From the NCBI GenBank assembly GCA_015061805.1, contig SUVV01000020.1, positions 1 through 36,986 on the forward strand: a stretch of 36,986 nt of DNA, read 5' to 3'. Positions 1 to 6,638 of this stretch are shown here, in pieces. Under the pieces are notes generated by a model that made no database searches, was not told where the DNA came from, and saw only the letters and a list, made by a program, of their open reading frames with translations. Made by a program: the position numbers and the translations under genes. Origin of the DNA: Lentisphaerota bacterium. Lineage in GTDB: Bacteria > Verrucomicrobiota > Lentisphaeria > Victivallales > Victivallaceae. The first letter of the stretch is position 1. Each line of letters starts with the position of its first letter.

Positions 1-34
1 GAAAAACCTTTTTTCTCGTGAAAAAAGGTTTTTC
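1..34. repeat. Perfect 14-bp inverted repeat at window edge
   Basis: Positions 1-14 and 21-34 are exact reverse complements (GAAAAACCTTTTTT / AAAAAAGGTTTTTC) around the 6-nt loop CTCGTG. It begins at the first base, so the stem may extend outside the window. The T-rich 3' arm would suit an intrinsic terminator, but it could equally be the outermost hairpin of the repeat block that follows. No gene is visible to its left, so its role is not decided. Confidence 0.7.
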
Positions 35-42
35 CCCTCCCC

Positions 43-364
43 ACACCCCACCCCTTTTCGAAAAAAGCGAAGTATGTTTTGCTCACGTTGTTCGCAAAAC
101 GGGAAATATAAACTTATCATATCCTTACTCACGAAGTGAGCGCTTCACGTTTGCAGCAGGCAAATACTTCACATTGCGAAGCAATGCTTCACGCAGGATT
201 TATCCTGCTCTTCACGTTGGTTTGCAACGCAAAACAACACAATCATATCCTTACTCACGAAGTGAGTGCTTCATGTTTGCCACAGGCAAACGCTTCACAT
301 TGCAAAGCAATGCTTCATGCAGGATTTATCCTGCGCTTCACGTTGGTTTGCTGTGCAAACTAAC
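43..364. repeat. 322-bp tandem repeat unit, copy 1 (hairpin array)
   Basis: First of two head-to-tail 322-bp units. It opens with a C-rich stretch and a two-hairpin module: TTTTCGAAAA palindrome at 55-64, then GTTTTGC 76-82 pairing GCAAAAC 94-100. Two 126-bp sub-units of five hairpins follow. In the first sub-unit these are CTCAC/GTGAG 128-140, TTTGC/GCAAA 150-164, CATTGC/GCAATG 172-186, GCAGGAT/ATCCTGC 193-208 and the GTTG..TTTGC hairpin at 216-238. The second sub-unit repeats them at 253-267, 275-291, 298-312, 319-334 and 342-364. Hairpins are joined by GCTTCAC/GCTTCAT-like linkers. Short reading frames through it are periodic artefacts with no ribosome-binding sites. I recognise no named family. 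Confidence 0.9.
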
Positions 365-686
365 ACACCCCACCCCTTTTCGAAAAAAGCGAAGTATGTT
401 TTGCTCACGTTGTTCGCAAAACGGGAAATATAAACTTATCATATCCTTACTCACGAAGTGAGTGCTTCATGTTTGCCGCAGGCAAACGCTTCACATTGCA
501 AAGCAATGCTTCATGCAGGATTTATCCTGCGCTTCACGTTGGTTTGCAACGCAAAACAACACAATCATGTCCTTACTCACGAAGTGAGTGCTTCATGTTT
601 GCCACAGGCAAACGCTTCACATTGCAAAGCAATGCTTCATGCAGGATTTATCCTGCGCTTCACGTTGGTTTGCTGTGCAAACTAAC
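365..686. repeat. 322-bp tandem repeat unit, copy 2 (hairpin array)
   Basis: Second head-to-tail copy, differing from copy 1 at about nine positions, eight of them in the first 126-bp sub-unit. Its hairpins are ACTCAC/GTGAGT 449-463, GTTTGCC/GGCAAAC 471-487, CATTGC/GCAATG 494-508, GCAGGAT/ATCCTGC 515-530 and GTTG..CAAC 538-560. The set repeats from 575 and ends with GTTTGC/GCAAAC 668-682. Differences between sub-units fall in loops and linkers or keep the stems paired. Sub-units 2, 3 and 4 resemble each other more than the first, which suggests recent duplication or homogenisation. Confidence 0.9.
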
Positions 687-744
687 ACGCCCCACCCCTT
701 TTCGAAAAAAGCGGGGTACGTTGCCGCTCCGTTGTCGCGCCATA
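687..744. repeat. Two-hairpin dispersed module, copy 3
   Basis: A third start of the repeat unit that switches sequence after about position 712. Hairpin 1 is CCCC 695-698 to GGGG 713-716 around TTTTCGAAAA. Hairpin 2 is TGCCGC 722-727 to GCGCCA 737-742 (one mismatch) with loop TCCGTTGTC. It matches the copy at 19821-19872 closely, so this module exists independently of the 322-bp tandem units. Confidence 0.8.
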
Positions 745-864
745 GCCTTGGGCGACGGCGGACTGTCGCGGCGTGACTTACTTCAATGCTAACGTAGTTA
801 TTGAAAAATATTATCTCCCCGAAATGGGAACAGAGCGAAAGAAATAAATTTTCCCTCCGTTAAA

Positions 865-905
865 AGGGCTGTTGCTTTCCTTTTTTGAGGTTTTGCAACA
901 GCCCT
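865..905. terminator. Strong 11-bp hairpin, probable intrinsic terminator
   Basis: AGGGCTGTTGC (865-875) pairs perfectly with GCAACAGCCCT (895-905) across a 19-nt loop. On the minus strand the stem runs straight into TTTT; on the plus strand a T-run follows four bases later (ATGTTTTTC). It sits between the repeat block and the promoter of the next operon, so it could insulate either direction. Between 745 and 954 nothing else coding was found. Confidence 0.55.
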
Positions 906-953
906 ATGTTTTTCTGCAGACAAAGTTTATCCCCGGAATCATTCAAAAAAAGG

Positions 954-982
954 TTGAAAAAAACGCTCTCTTATAGTATTTT
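954..982 (+). promoter_or_regulatory. Probable sigma-70 promoter of the rhodanese/ABC importer operon
   Basis: TTGAAA (954-959), 17-nt spacer, TATTTT (977-982). Transcription would start near 989, leaving a roughly 25-nt leader with a strong GGGGG-type ribosome-binding site before the ATG at 1014. The -10 box is weak; TATAGT at 972-977 is an alternative with poor spacing. Confidence 0.4.
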
Positions 983-1013
983 ATACAAATGACATTCCCG
1001 GGGGGTGAATTTT

Positions 1014-1379
1014 ATGAAATTGATCAATCGTTTTCTGACTGCTCTGGCACTGTTGTGCGCTGCCGGATGCACCAATGCAAAAAATCAAACGGTCGAACTT
1101 CCGGACAATGCAGTTTTGCTCGATGTCCGAAGCGTTGAAGAGTTTCAAAGCGGTCATCTGCCCGGAGCGGTCAATCTGCCGCTGCCGGAAATATCTGCCA
1201 AAGCCGCTGACCGCTTTCCCGACCGCAATGTGCCGCTCTATCTCTACTGCCGGAGCGGACGCCGTTCGGAAAATGCCCGCCGGATCCTGCAAGATGCCGG
1301 ATATTCCAACGTCCACAATCTCGGCGGTTTTGAAGAAGCCGGCCGCAAATTGAACATGAAAGCCGATATCCAACCATGA
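1014..1379 (+). CDS. Rhodanese-domain lipoprotein
   Basis: A 121-residue single-domain rhodanese anchored outside the inner membrane. Residues 1-19 form a lipoprotein signal ending in the lipobox LCAAGC, with Cys19 as the lipidated residue. The rhodanese fold covers about residues 27-115: DVRSVEEFQSGHLPGA is the typical N-terminal motif, and Cys79 in YCRSGRRS is the expected persulfide-carrying active-site cysteine. I chose ATG 1014 because GGGGGTGA lies at the right distance; the in-frame GTG at 1005 lies inside that site. Its stop overlaps the next start (ATGA), so it is translationally coupled to the ABC importer. Family members transfer sulfane sulfur. The context suggests a role with a sulfur-containing substrate of the importer, which is inference. 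Confidence 0.88.
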   Translation: MKLINRFLTALALLCAAGCTNAKNQTVELPDNAVLLDVRSVEEFQSGHLPGAVNLPLPEISAKAADRFPDRNVPLYLYCRSGRRSENARRILQDAGYSNVHNLGGFEEAGRKLNMKADIQP

Positions 1380-2830
1380 AAATCCTGAATATTTTTCTGA
1401 CAGCATTGATGCTGTTGTGCGCCGCCGGATGCAAAAAACCGGCGAAACCGAAATTGACCATGGTCACCAATGCGACCTTTCCGCCGTATGAATTCGTGTC
1501 GGGACGCGGGATCGACGGCATCGACCCGGCGATCATCCGGACGATCGCCGACCGGCTCGGCTATGAATTGGATATTCAGGATATGAGTTTCGATGCAGTC
1601 ATCACTGCCGTCCAATCCGGCAAGGCGGATATCGCCGCCAGCGGGATCACCGTCACCGAAGAACGCAAAAAACAGGTCAACTTCACCATCCCCTACGTCG
1701 TTGCGGAACAGCTGATCATCGTTTCCAAAAAATCTTTTGTCCGGGATCTGGACGACCTCAAAAAGGCGCGGATCGGTGTTCAGCACGGAACCACCGGCGA
1801 CCTTTACACTTCCCGGAATATCAAAGAGCCGGAACGCTTCGCCAATGCTCCGGTCGCCGTTGCCGCATTGCTCGCCGGCAAGATCGATGCGGTCGTGGTC
1901 GATGCGGAACCGGCGCAGGTTTTCGTAAGTCAGCGCCAGGAGTTGATTCTGCTTCCCAAGCCGCTCACCTATGAAGAGTACGCCTTTGCCATCAGCAAGA
2001 AAAATCCCGGCCTGCTGAAACAGTTCAATGAGGAACTGGTCAAGATGAAAGAGTCCGGAGAACTGGAACAGATAATCAAATCCTACAAAGAAAAAATCAC
2101 CGCTGAAAACGAAGATGAAATCGAAAAAGAGGCACGTTCATTGTGGCTCGGTATCAAAGATGAACTGCACATCAACTTTGTGAAAGACGGCCGATGGCTC
2201 TATTTGTGGCGGGGATTGCTGATCACATTGCAGATAACCTTTTTTGCAACCTTGATGGGTATCGTCATCGGTTACGCCGTGGCGATCATCCGCAGTACTT
2301 CCGATCAGACCGGCAAAATGAAGTTCGCAAACGTCCTCTGCAAAGTCTACCTGACCGTCATCCGTGGCACCCCGGCGGTGGTACAGCTGCTCATCATCTA
2401 CTTTGTCATCTTCGGTTCGCTGGATGTGAATAAAGTGGTGGTAGCGATCATCGCATTCGGGATAAATTCCGGAGCGTATGTCGCTGAAATCATCCGCGGC
2501 GGCATCATGGCGATCGACAAGGGACAGATGGAAGCGGCAAGAAGTCTGGGGCTTTCCTACGGACAGGGCATGCGGGAAGTGATTCTGCCGCAGGCGTTCA
2601 AAAATGTGCTTCCCGCGCTTGGCAACGAATTCATCGTGCTGCTCAAAGAGACCAGTATTTCCGGTTACATCGCCTTGCAGGATCTGACCAAGGGCGGCGA
2701 TATCATCCGCAGTCAGACCTACGATGCGTTTTTCCCGTTGATCGCCGTAGCGCTCATCTATCTGGTATTGGTGGTCATGCTTACTGAATTACTCGGCTTT
2801 CTGGAAAAAAGGTTGAAGAAAAATGAATGA
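1376..2830 (+). CDS. Fused substrate-binding protein/permease of a polar amino-acid ABC importer
   Basis: A 484-residue fusion of the two parts that are usually separate proteins. Residues 1-19 are a lipoprotein signal with lipobox LCAAGC (Cys19). Residues about 26-240 are a type-3 solute-binding domain ([10 protein letters not shown] near the start, the conserved [11 protein letters not shown] at 89-99). A charged linker (241-270) leads to a permease domain (about 275-478) with the EAA loop at 384-407 ([14 protein letters not shown]). This is the GlnP-type architecture known from lactic acid bacteria. The substrate is a polar amino acid by family; which one cannot be read. It overlaps the upstream rhodanese by 4 bp and the downstream ATPase by 8 bp. 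The first 19 residues closely resemble those of the rhodanese lipoprotein. Confidence 0.92.
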   Translation: MKILNIFLTALMLLCAAGCKKPAKPKLTMVTNATFPPYEFVSGRGIDGIDPAIIRTIADRLGYELDIQDMSFDAVITAVQSGKADIAASGITVTEERKKQVNFTIPYVVAEQLIIVSKKSFVRDLDDLKKARIGVQHGTTGDLYTSRNIKEPERFANAPVAVAALLAGKIDAVVVDAEPAQVFVSQRQELILLPKPLTYEEYAFAISKKNPGLLKQFNEELVKMKESGELEQIIKSYKEKITAENEDEIEKEARSLWLGIKDELHINFVKDGRWLYLWRGLLITLQITFFATLMGIVIGYAVAIIRSTSDQTGKMKFANVLCKVYLTVIRGTPAVVQLLIIYFVIFGSLDVNKVVVAIIAFGINSGAYVAEIIRGGIMAIDKGQMEAARSLGLSYGQGMREVILPQAFKNVLPALGNEFIVLLKETSISGYIALQDLTKGGDIIRSQTYDAFFPLIAVALIYLVLVVMLTELLGFLEKRLKKNE

Positions 2831-3557
2831 TGTGATTTTTGAAGTCCGGGATCTGATCAAGGATTTCCCGGAATTGCGGGCGCTGAATAAGGTCAGCACC
2901 ACCATAAAAAAAGGTGAAGTGGTCTTTGTTGTGGGGCCTTCCGGAAGCGGCAAAAGCACCTTTCTGCGCTGTTTGAATCTGCTGGAAACTCCGAGCGGTG
3001 GCGAGATTTTTTTCAAAGGCGGAAAGATCACCGCCAAACATTACGACATCAACAAGTTCCGGCAAAAGGTGTGCATGGTCTTTCAGCACTTCAATTTGTT
3101 CAGCAACCTGACCATCCACAAGAATATCACTCTGGCTCCGATCAAAACTCACCGTGCCAACCCGAAAGAAGCAGGAAAAACCGCCGACCGTCTGCTCAAG
3201 CGGATCGGATTGTTTGAAAAACGCAACGTCTATCCCAGTCAACTTTCCGGAGGACAGAAACAGCGCATTGCCATCATCCGGGCGCTGGCGATGAATCCGG
3301 ATGTGCTGCTCTTTGACGAACCGACCAGCGCGCTCGACCCGGAGATGGTAGGTGAAGTTCAGGCGTTGATGCGGGAACTTGCCAACGAAGGGATGACGAT
3401 GGTGGTGGTAACTCACGACATCGGCTTTGCTTCTGAAGTTGCCGACCGGGTGATTTTCATGGATCACGGCGAGATCGTCGTTTCCGGAACTCAGGAAGAG
3501 GTGATCAAAAATTCCGACAACCCCCGGGTAAAAGAATTCTTCTCCAAAGTCCTGTAA
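2823..3557 (+). CDS. Amino-acid ABC importer ATPase subunit
   Basis: A 244-residue GlnQ/HisP-type ATPase that would drive the fused permease encoded just upstream. All hallmarks are present: Walker A GPSGSGKS (38-45), Q-loop in VFQHFNLF (86-93), signature LSGGQKQR (141-148), Walker [13 protein letters not shown] (161-172) and switch histidine in VTHD (His198). The length is normal for the family. The start overlaps the permease stop by 8 bp, so the two are probably made in fixed ratio. No clear terminator follows directly. Confidence 0.95.
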   Translation: MNDVIFEVRDLIKDFPELRALNKVSTTIKKGEVVFVVGPSGSGKSTFLRCLNLLETPSGGEIFFKGGKITAKHYDINKFRQKVCMVFQHFNLFSNLTIHKNITLAPIKTHRANPKEAGKTADRLLKRIGLFEKRNVYPSQLSGGQKQRIAIIRALAMNPDVLLFDEPTSALDPEMVGEVQALMRELANEGMTMVVVTHDIGFASEVADRVIFMDHGEIVVSGTQEEVIKNSDNPRVKEFFSKVL

Positions 3558-3580
3558 ACTCTTTGAAACACTCCCGGGCA

Positions 3581-3928
3581 ATGATCGTATCTGAAAAAGA
3601 CTCCACTTGGAGAAAAGTTAAATGGTACTTGATATGCCTGACCGGGAGTATCGCAGTTCTTTTTCTGGTGGGGACGGCTTTGCCATTTCTCATTATGATA
3701 TATTGCAACAGGATTATTGGCGGAATCCTGTTTCTGCCCGGTTTCCGGTTGGCAACAAAACTTTGCTTTATGCTTGAAAATTATATTGGTATTGGCTGCT
3801 CTCTGCAAAATCCGAACCGACATAACCTTGTCAGGGTGTTTCCAGAAGTATGGTCTATGCCGAGAATGCGCTCAAAAGAAACGAAAAAGAGCCAATTTCA
3901 AAAGTATTGGCTCATCTATATAAAATAA
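3581..3928 (+). CDS. Doubtful small membrane protein
   Basis: An open frame of 115 codons from ATG 3581 (a TTG at 3563 would add six). It encodes a short charged N-terminus and one strong hydrophobic stretch (roughly residues 18-42), then a tail without recognisable features. There is no good ribosome-binding site, base composition is more AT-rich than in neighbouring genes, and the last 40 bases lie inside the terminator stem of the opposite-strand glycosidase gene. It could be a decayed gene fragment or non-coding spacer between convergent operons. I recognise no family. Confidence 0.22.
   Translation: MIVSEKDSTWRKVKWYLICLTGSIAVLFLVGTALPFLIMIYCNRIIGGILFLPGFRLATKLCFMLENYIGIGCSLQNPNRHNLVRVFPEVWSMPRMRSKETKKSQFQKYWLIYIK
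3889..3913 (-). terminator. Intrinsic terminator of the GH39-like gene
   Basis: Read on the minus strand: GAGCCAAT, 9-nt loop, ATTGGCTC, then TTTTTCGTTTC. The perfect 8-bp stem with its T-run lies 64 bp past the stop codon of the glycosidase gene. In the plus direction it is followed only by ATCTATAT, so it may stop the ABC operon less efficiently. Confidence 0.82.
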
Positions 3929-3976
3929 CGCAATCAGGGGGATTTTTTCAAATCATTTCTCCTGGAAAGATGCTGT

Positions 3977-5311
3977 TCAACCGGCGATTTCAATAAGAGC
4001 GCAGGCGGAGTTGGCAAAGAAGGAAAATTTTATCCTGCTGCCGTCAAACTCCACATCTTCCATCTCGGAAAGATAATGGTCGTTATCCAGAAGTAATACC
4101 CGGCATTTTTCCTGCTGTACCGGCACATCGCATTGCACGACCAATTCCAGCGGTCTGGTCTGGAATGCCGAAATCAGCATCGCCTTTTTGCCGGAGTCAT
4201 CTTCTCCGGCAAGTACCGTTACCTCTTTCATTGAACTGGATGCCTCCAGCCGCGCCGGATAGCGCACGATCTCTCCGAACGCTTTCAGTCCATACCAGGA
4301 GGGGGTCTTGATGTTAGTACTGGTAGCATAGCATCCCCAGGCTGTGTTGATGCAAGTGTAGTATGCTCCGTAATCCAGCGGTGTATCCTGCCACAAAGCC
4401 ATAACTGTGGTCAGAAATGCGGCACTGTCCAGACCTTTCATATCACTGTTGTACATGTGATCTTTATAGACCGGGTCATTACGCAGCCGCGCCCATTCAC
4501 CGGGGAAATAGTGCCATTCGTTGAGATGTATTTCCGCATCGGTGTAACCGTTTTCGTCGAGAAGTTTTCTGACCAGAGCCGGAGTTTCCTGTATCCAGCC
4601 GTAGGGATCTGCGGCATAACAGTGATAGCTGTAAAAGTCTATCGGAGCATGATTGGCGGCACAATACTTGACAAATTCAACATTGATCTCATTGAATTTC
4701 GTGTGCGCCGGCCCGCCGAATTTGAGATGCGGGAACCGTTTTTTCAGTTCTTTGGCAACTTTGACATAAAATTCATTGAACTGCTCCAGCGTTCCGCGCC
4801 ACATTTTGAACTCTTTGGCATCCGGTTCGTTCCAAATCTCCCAGTATTCGATATTGAAATTGAAACCGTCCCACAAACCTTCCGTGTAGTGGCGGATGAT
4901 ATTGGAACAGATATTTATCCATTTATCCACATCAGCAGGCGGATCGACCTTGTATTTTCTTACTGAATGGTCGATGGATTCTCCGAGCCGGTAATAGATC
5001 GGCGTATTGGAATCTTTAATGCAGTTGCAAATATAGTCATCGGTGTAACTGAAGTCATAGTTGCGACGGTCATTTTCGTCAAGATGTGGCAGCGGAAAGA
5101 TGTGGCTGATATCCACCAGACGGCAGCCGGGGTTGGAAAGCGGCGAATCGTGAAGCCGGGCAAAGGCAAGATTGAGCTGTTCAAAACTTTTCTTTATATC
5201 GGTGCTGGCATTGGCATTGGTGATGCATGGCGCCAGATTGCCGCCATTTAGTTTGCGGATAGTGGTTCCGGTTCTTTTGGTGGTGTTCCATAAAATATCG
5301 ACTTGCGGCAT
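3977..5311 (-). CDS. GH39-like glycoside hydrolase
   Basis: A 444-residue TIM-barrel glycosidase of clan GH-A, most like family GH39 (beta-xylosidase / alpha-L-iduronidase type). EIWNEPD places the acid/base glutamate at Glu162. IHLNEWHY places the nucleophile at Glu265, the expected spacing. HDSPLSNPG near residue 54 fits the early barrel strands, and the last 80 residues look like a small beta-sandwich. There is no signal peptide, so it probably acts in the cytoplasm on imported oligosaccharides. A strong AAGGGGGAA ribosome-binding site precedes the ATG. It stands alone, with its own terminator and an upstream AT-rich palindrome. The substrate cannot be decided from sequence. Confidence 0.85.
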   Translation of the reverse strand: MPQVDILWNTTKRTGTTIRKLNGGNLAPCITNANASTDIKKSFEQLNLAFARLHDSPLSNPGCRLVDISHIFPLPHLDENDRRNYDFSYTDDYICNCIKDSNTPIYYRLGESIDHSVRKYKVDPPADVDKWINICSNIIRHYTEGLWDGFNFNIEYWEIWNEPDAKEFKMWRGTLEQFNEFYVKVAKELKKRFPHLKFGGPAHTKFNEINVEFVKYCAANHAPIDFYSYHCYAADPYGWIQETPALVRKLLDENGYTDAEIHLNEWHYFPGEWARLRNDPVYKDHMYNSDMKGLDSAAFLTTVMALWQDTPLDYGAYYTCINTAWGCYATSTNIKTPSWYGLKAFGEIVRYPARLEASSSMKEVTVLAGEDDSGKKAMLISAFQTRPLELVVQCDVPVQQEKCRVLLLDNDHYLSEMEDVEFDGSRIKFSFFANSACALIEIAG

Positions 5312-5358
5312 AGGTCAATTCCCCCTTGATTTAAGATTTATTGAGGTAATTTCAAAAG

Positions 5359-5372
5359 ATTTTAATTAAAAT
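5359..5372. promoter_or_regulatory. 14-bp perfect palindrome upstream of the GH39-like gene
   Basis: ATTTTAATTAAAAT is fully symmetric and centred about 54 bp upstream of the glycosidase start. It could be an operator overlapping the promoter, but an AT-rich palindrome may occur by chance, and it also abuts the transposase remnant. Low certainty. Confidence 0.3.
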
Positions 5373-5374
5373 AG

Positions 5375-5890
5375 TTGAAAAAGTTGGACAAAGAGTACAT
5401 TTTATGCCCGGACTGGCAACCGGAGGTAAAAATGAACCGATTCTCCGATATATACTATACAACCGAAAGTTATCTTTTTCTAATGGTGGAAGAAGAAATT
5501 GGTGAAATAACTGGAAAAATGAAGGAATTTTTGCGGATATTGGAAGTTGTCCGCCCGTCCGGGTTCCTGACGGACGCATTGCGTTGGTGTGGCTTGGGAC
5601 GCCCGGTGAAAGATCGGGAAAAGATTTTTCGTGCGTTTCCGGTAAAATCAGCTTACGATTTTCCGACCACGAAGTTGCTGATTGAAAATTTGAAAACAAT
5701 CCGGGTTTACGCAGACTTTGCGGATGGGAATACAGCGAAATAGTGCCTTCCGAAGCAACTTTTTCCAGAGCGTTTTTTGAATTTGCAACGGAACAAATAC
5801 TTGAAGAAGTTCACCGCTGCATCATCAAAGAAAACTATGGGGATGGAGATGTGCCGTTGGCAGCGGTTCTGAGTGAAAAAAAGAAGAGGC
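5375..5890 (+). pseudogene. Transposase remnant (DUF772/InsH-like), frameshifted and truncated
   Basis: Two frames together give the N-terminal third of a DDE transposase. Frame 1 reads FRAFPVKSAYDFPTTKLL and IENLKT. From about 5698 the homologous reading continues in another frame as NPGLRRLCGWEYSEIVPSE, then ATFSRAFFEFA and CIIKENYGD. A single missing base in AAAACAATCC (about 5695-5701) explains the shift, since AAAACAAATCC would restore the frame. The catalytic portion is missing; sequence after about 5850 no longer resembles a transposase apart from a basic stretch (EKKKRQRNRRG). The start is a TTG without a ribosome-binding site. The parent element would be an IS5/IS1182-like insertion sequence; which one is not decidable here. 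Confidence 0.75.
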
Positions 5891-5934
5891 AGCGGAACCG
5901 GCGAGGGTGGAACCGATTCCATAAGCTGCCTCTT
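5884..5934 (-). terminator. Intrinsic terminator of the unknown membrane-protein gene
   Basis: AAGAGGCAGC (5884-5893) pairs perfectly with GCTGCCTCTT (5925-5934). On the minus strand the stem is followed by CTTTTTTTC. It lies 18 bp past the stop codon of the gene ending at 5952 and occupies the decayed end of the transposase remnant. Confidence 0.78.
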
Positions 5935-5951
5935 GAATCAATGATTACGGA

Positions 5952-6455
5952 TCATTCCTGCGAAGAATCTTCCGCATTATTTCTTTGCTTCCGCTCAGCC
6001 CGGGGGCTCCGGATGCGCCGGGAACGGTCGGGAAACTCTTTACTCTGTCTCTTTTTGCGGAGTTTGGCGAAAAATTCACGGCGTTCCTCCGGGGACATAT
6101 TGCGGATTTTTTCGCGCATTTCCGGCGACATCTTTTGGAAGAATCCACCTTTTTTGCCTTTGAAATCTTTGCGGTCGCGACGGGATTCTTCGCCATCGTC
6201 TTCTGATTCATCACTGGCAACGATACGATGACAGTAACAATAGACCGGTTCTTCTTCGTCATCGCAGAAATATTCGACCGCAATTATGGAAAAGTGGTAA
6301 GCCAGGACGGTGATTACGGCAGTAAGGAAAGAGATCGCAATAATCCGTTTGTCCATGGGTTCAGAAATACATCTGAAACTGCGGGGAGCCGTTTTTGCAG
6401 CGGCGCTATTACCAACAGTTTCAACGACTTCCGGCGTGCTGTTTTTTTCTTCCAT
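5952..6455 (-). CDS. Unknown single-pass membrane protein with charged C-terminal tail
   Basis: A 167-residue protein not assigned to a family. Residues 1-36 are polar. Residues 37-60 (RIIAISFLTAVITVLAYHF onward) form one membrane span. An acidic stretch (DDEEE, 65-69; SDESEDDGEE, 81-90) follows. The tail is strongly basic and Arg/Lys/Ser-rich. Residues 109-135 contain a doubled MSPE motif (MSPEMREKIRN then MSPEERREFF), a short helical repeat also seen in DUF3106-like and metal-sensor-like periplasmic proteins, though this may be convergence. Ribosome-binding site AGGAGAG is well placed. It has its own strong terminator and is probably monocistronic. Frames on the opposite strand are less convincing because they lack such signals. 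Confidence 0.7.
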   Translation of the reverse strand: MEEKNSTPEVVETVGNSAAAKTAPRSFRCISEPMDKRIIAISFLTAVITVLAYHFSIIAVEYFCDDEEEPVYCYCHRIVASDESEDDGEESRRDRKDFKGKKGGFFQKMSPEMREKIRNMSPEERREFFAKLRKKRQSKEFPDRSRRIRSPRAERKQRNNAEDSSQE

Positions 6456-6576
6456 TGTAAACTCTCCTGTTTTCGTTTTTTATTCCCTTTGTGGGTGTTC
6501 AATCTTTTAACGGAGAGAATGACCGATTTATTTTTGAAAAATAAAAATTTATTAATATATCAACAATAAGACAAAA

Positions 6577-6607
6577 TGAGGCTGTCACAATTTCTGCGAC
6601 AGCCTCA
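6577..6607 (-). terminator. Intrinsic terminator of the sigma factor-purU operon
   Basis: TGAGGCTGTC (6577-6586) pairs with GACAGCCTCA (6598-6607) around an 11-nt loop. On the minus strand it is followed by TTTTGTCTT. It sits 31 bp beyond the purU stop. The region 6456-6576 is the AT-rich leader of the membrane-protein gene; no promoter in it is clear enough to call. Confidence 0.78.
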
Positions 6608-6638
6608 CAAACTATTCCGGCAAACCGATGCCGCCGTT

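Noticed and set aside
128-686. CRISPR array
   Set aside because: Repeats are contiguous hairpins with conserved linkers rather than direct repeats separated by unique spacers, and there are no cas genes.
18-792. Several overlapping small ORFs (62-147 codons) across the repeat block
   Set aside because: Their peptides are periodic (for example repeats of ALHVGL and SNAS), follow the 126/322-bp repeat, and have no ribosome-binding sites; the DNA is better explained by hairpins.
5945-6283. Alternative minus-strand frame overlapping the unknown membrane protein
   Set aside because: Starts inside the other frame with no ribosome-binding site; the frame ending at 5952 has AGGAGAG and a membrane span.
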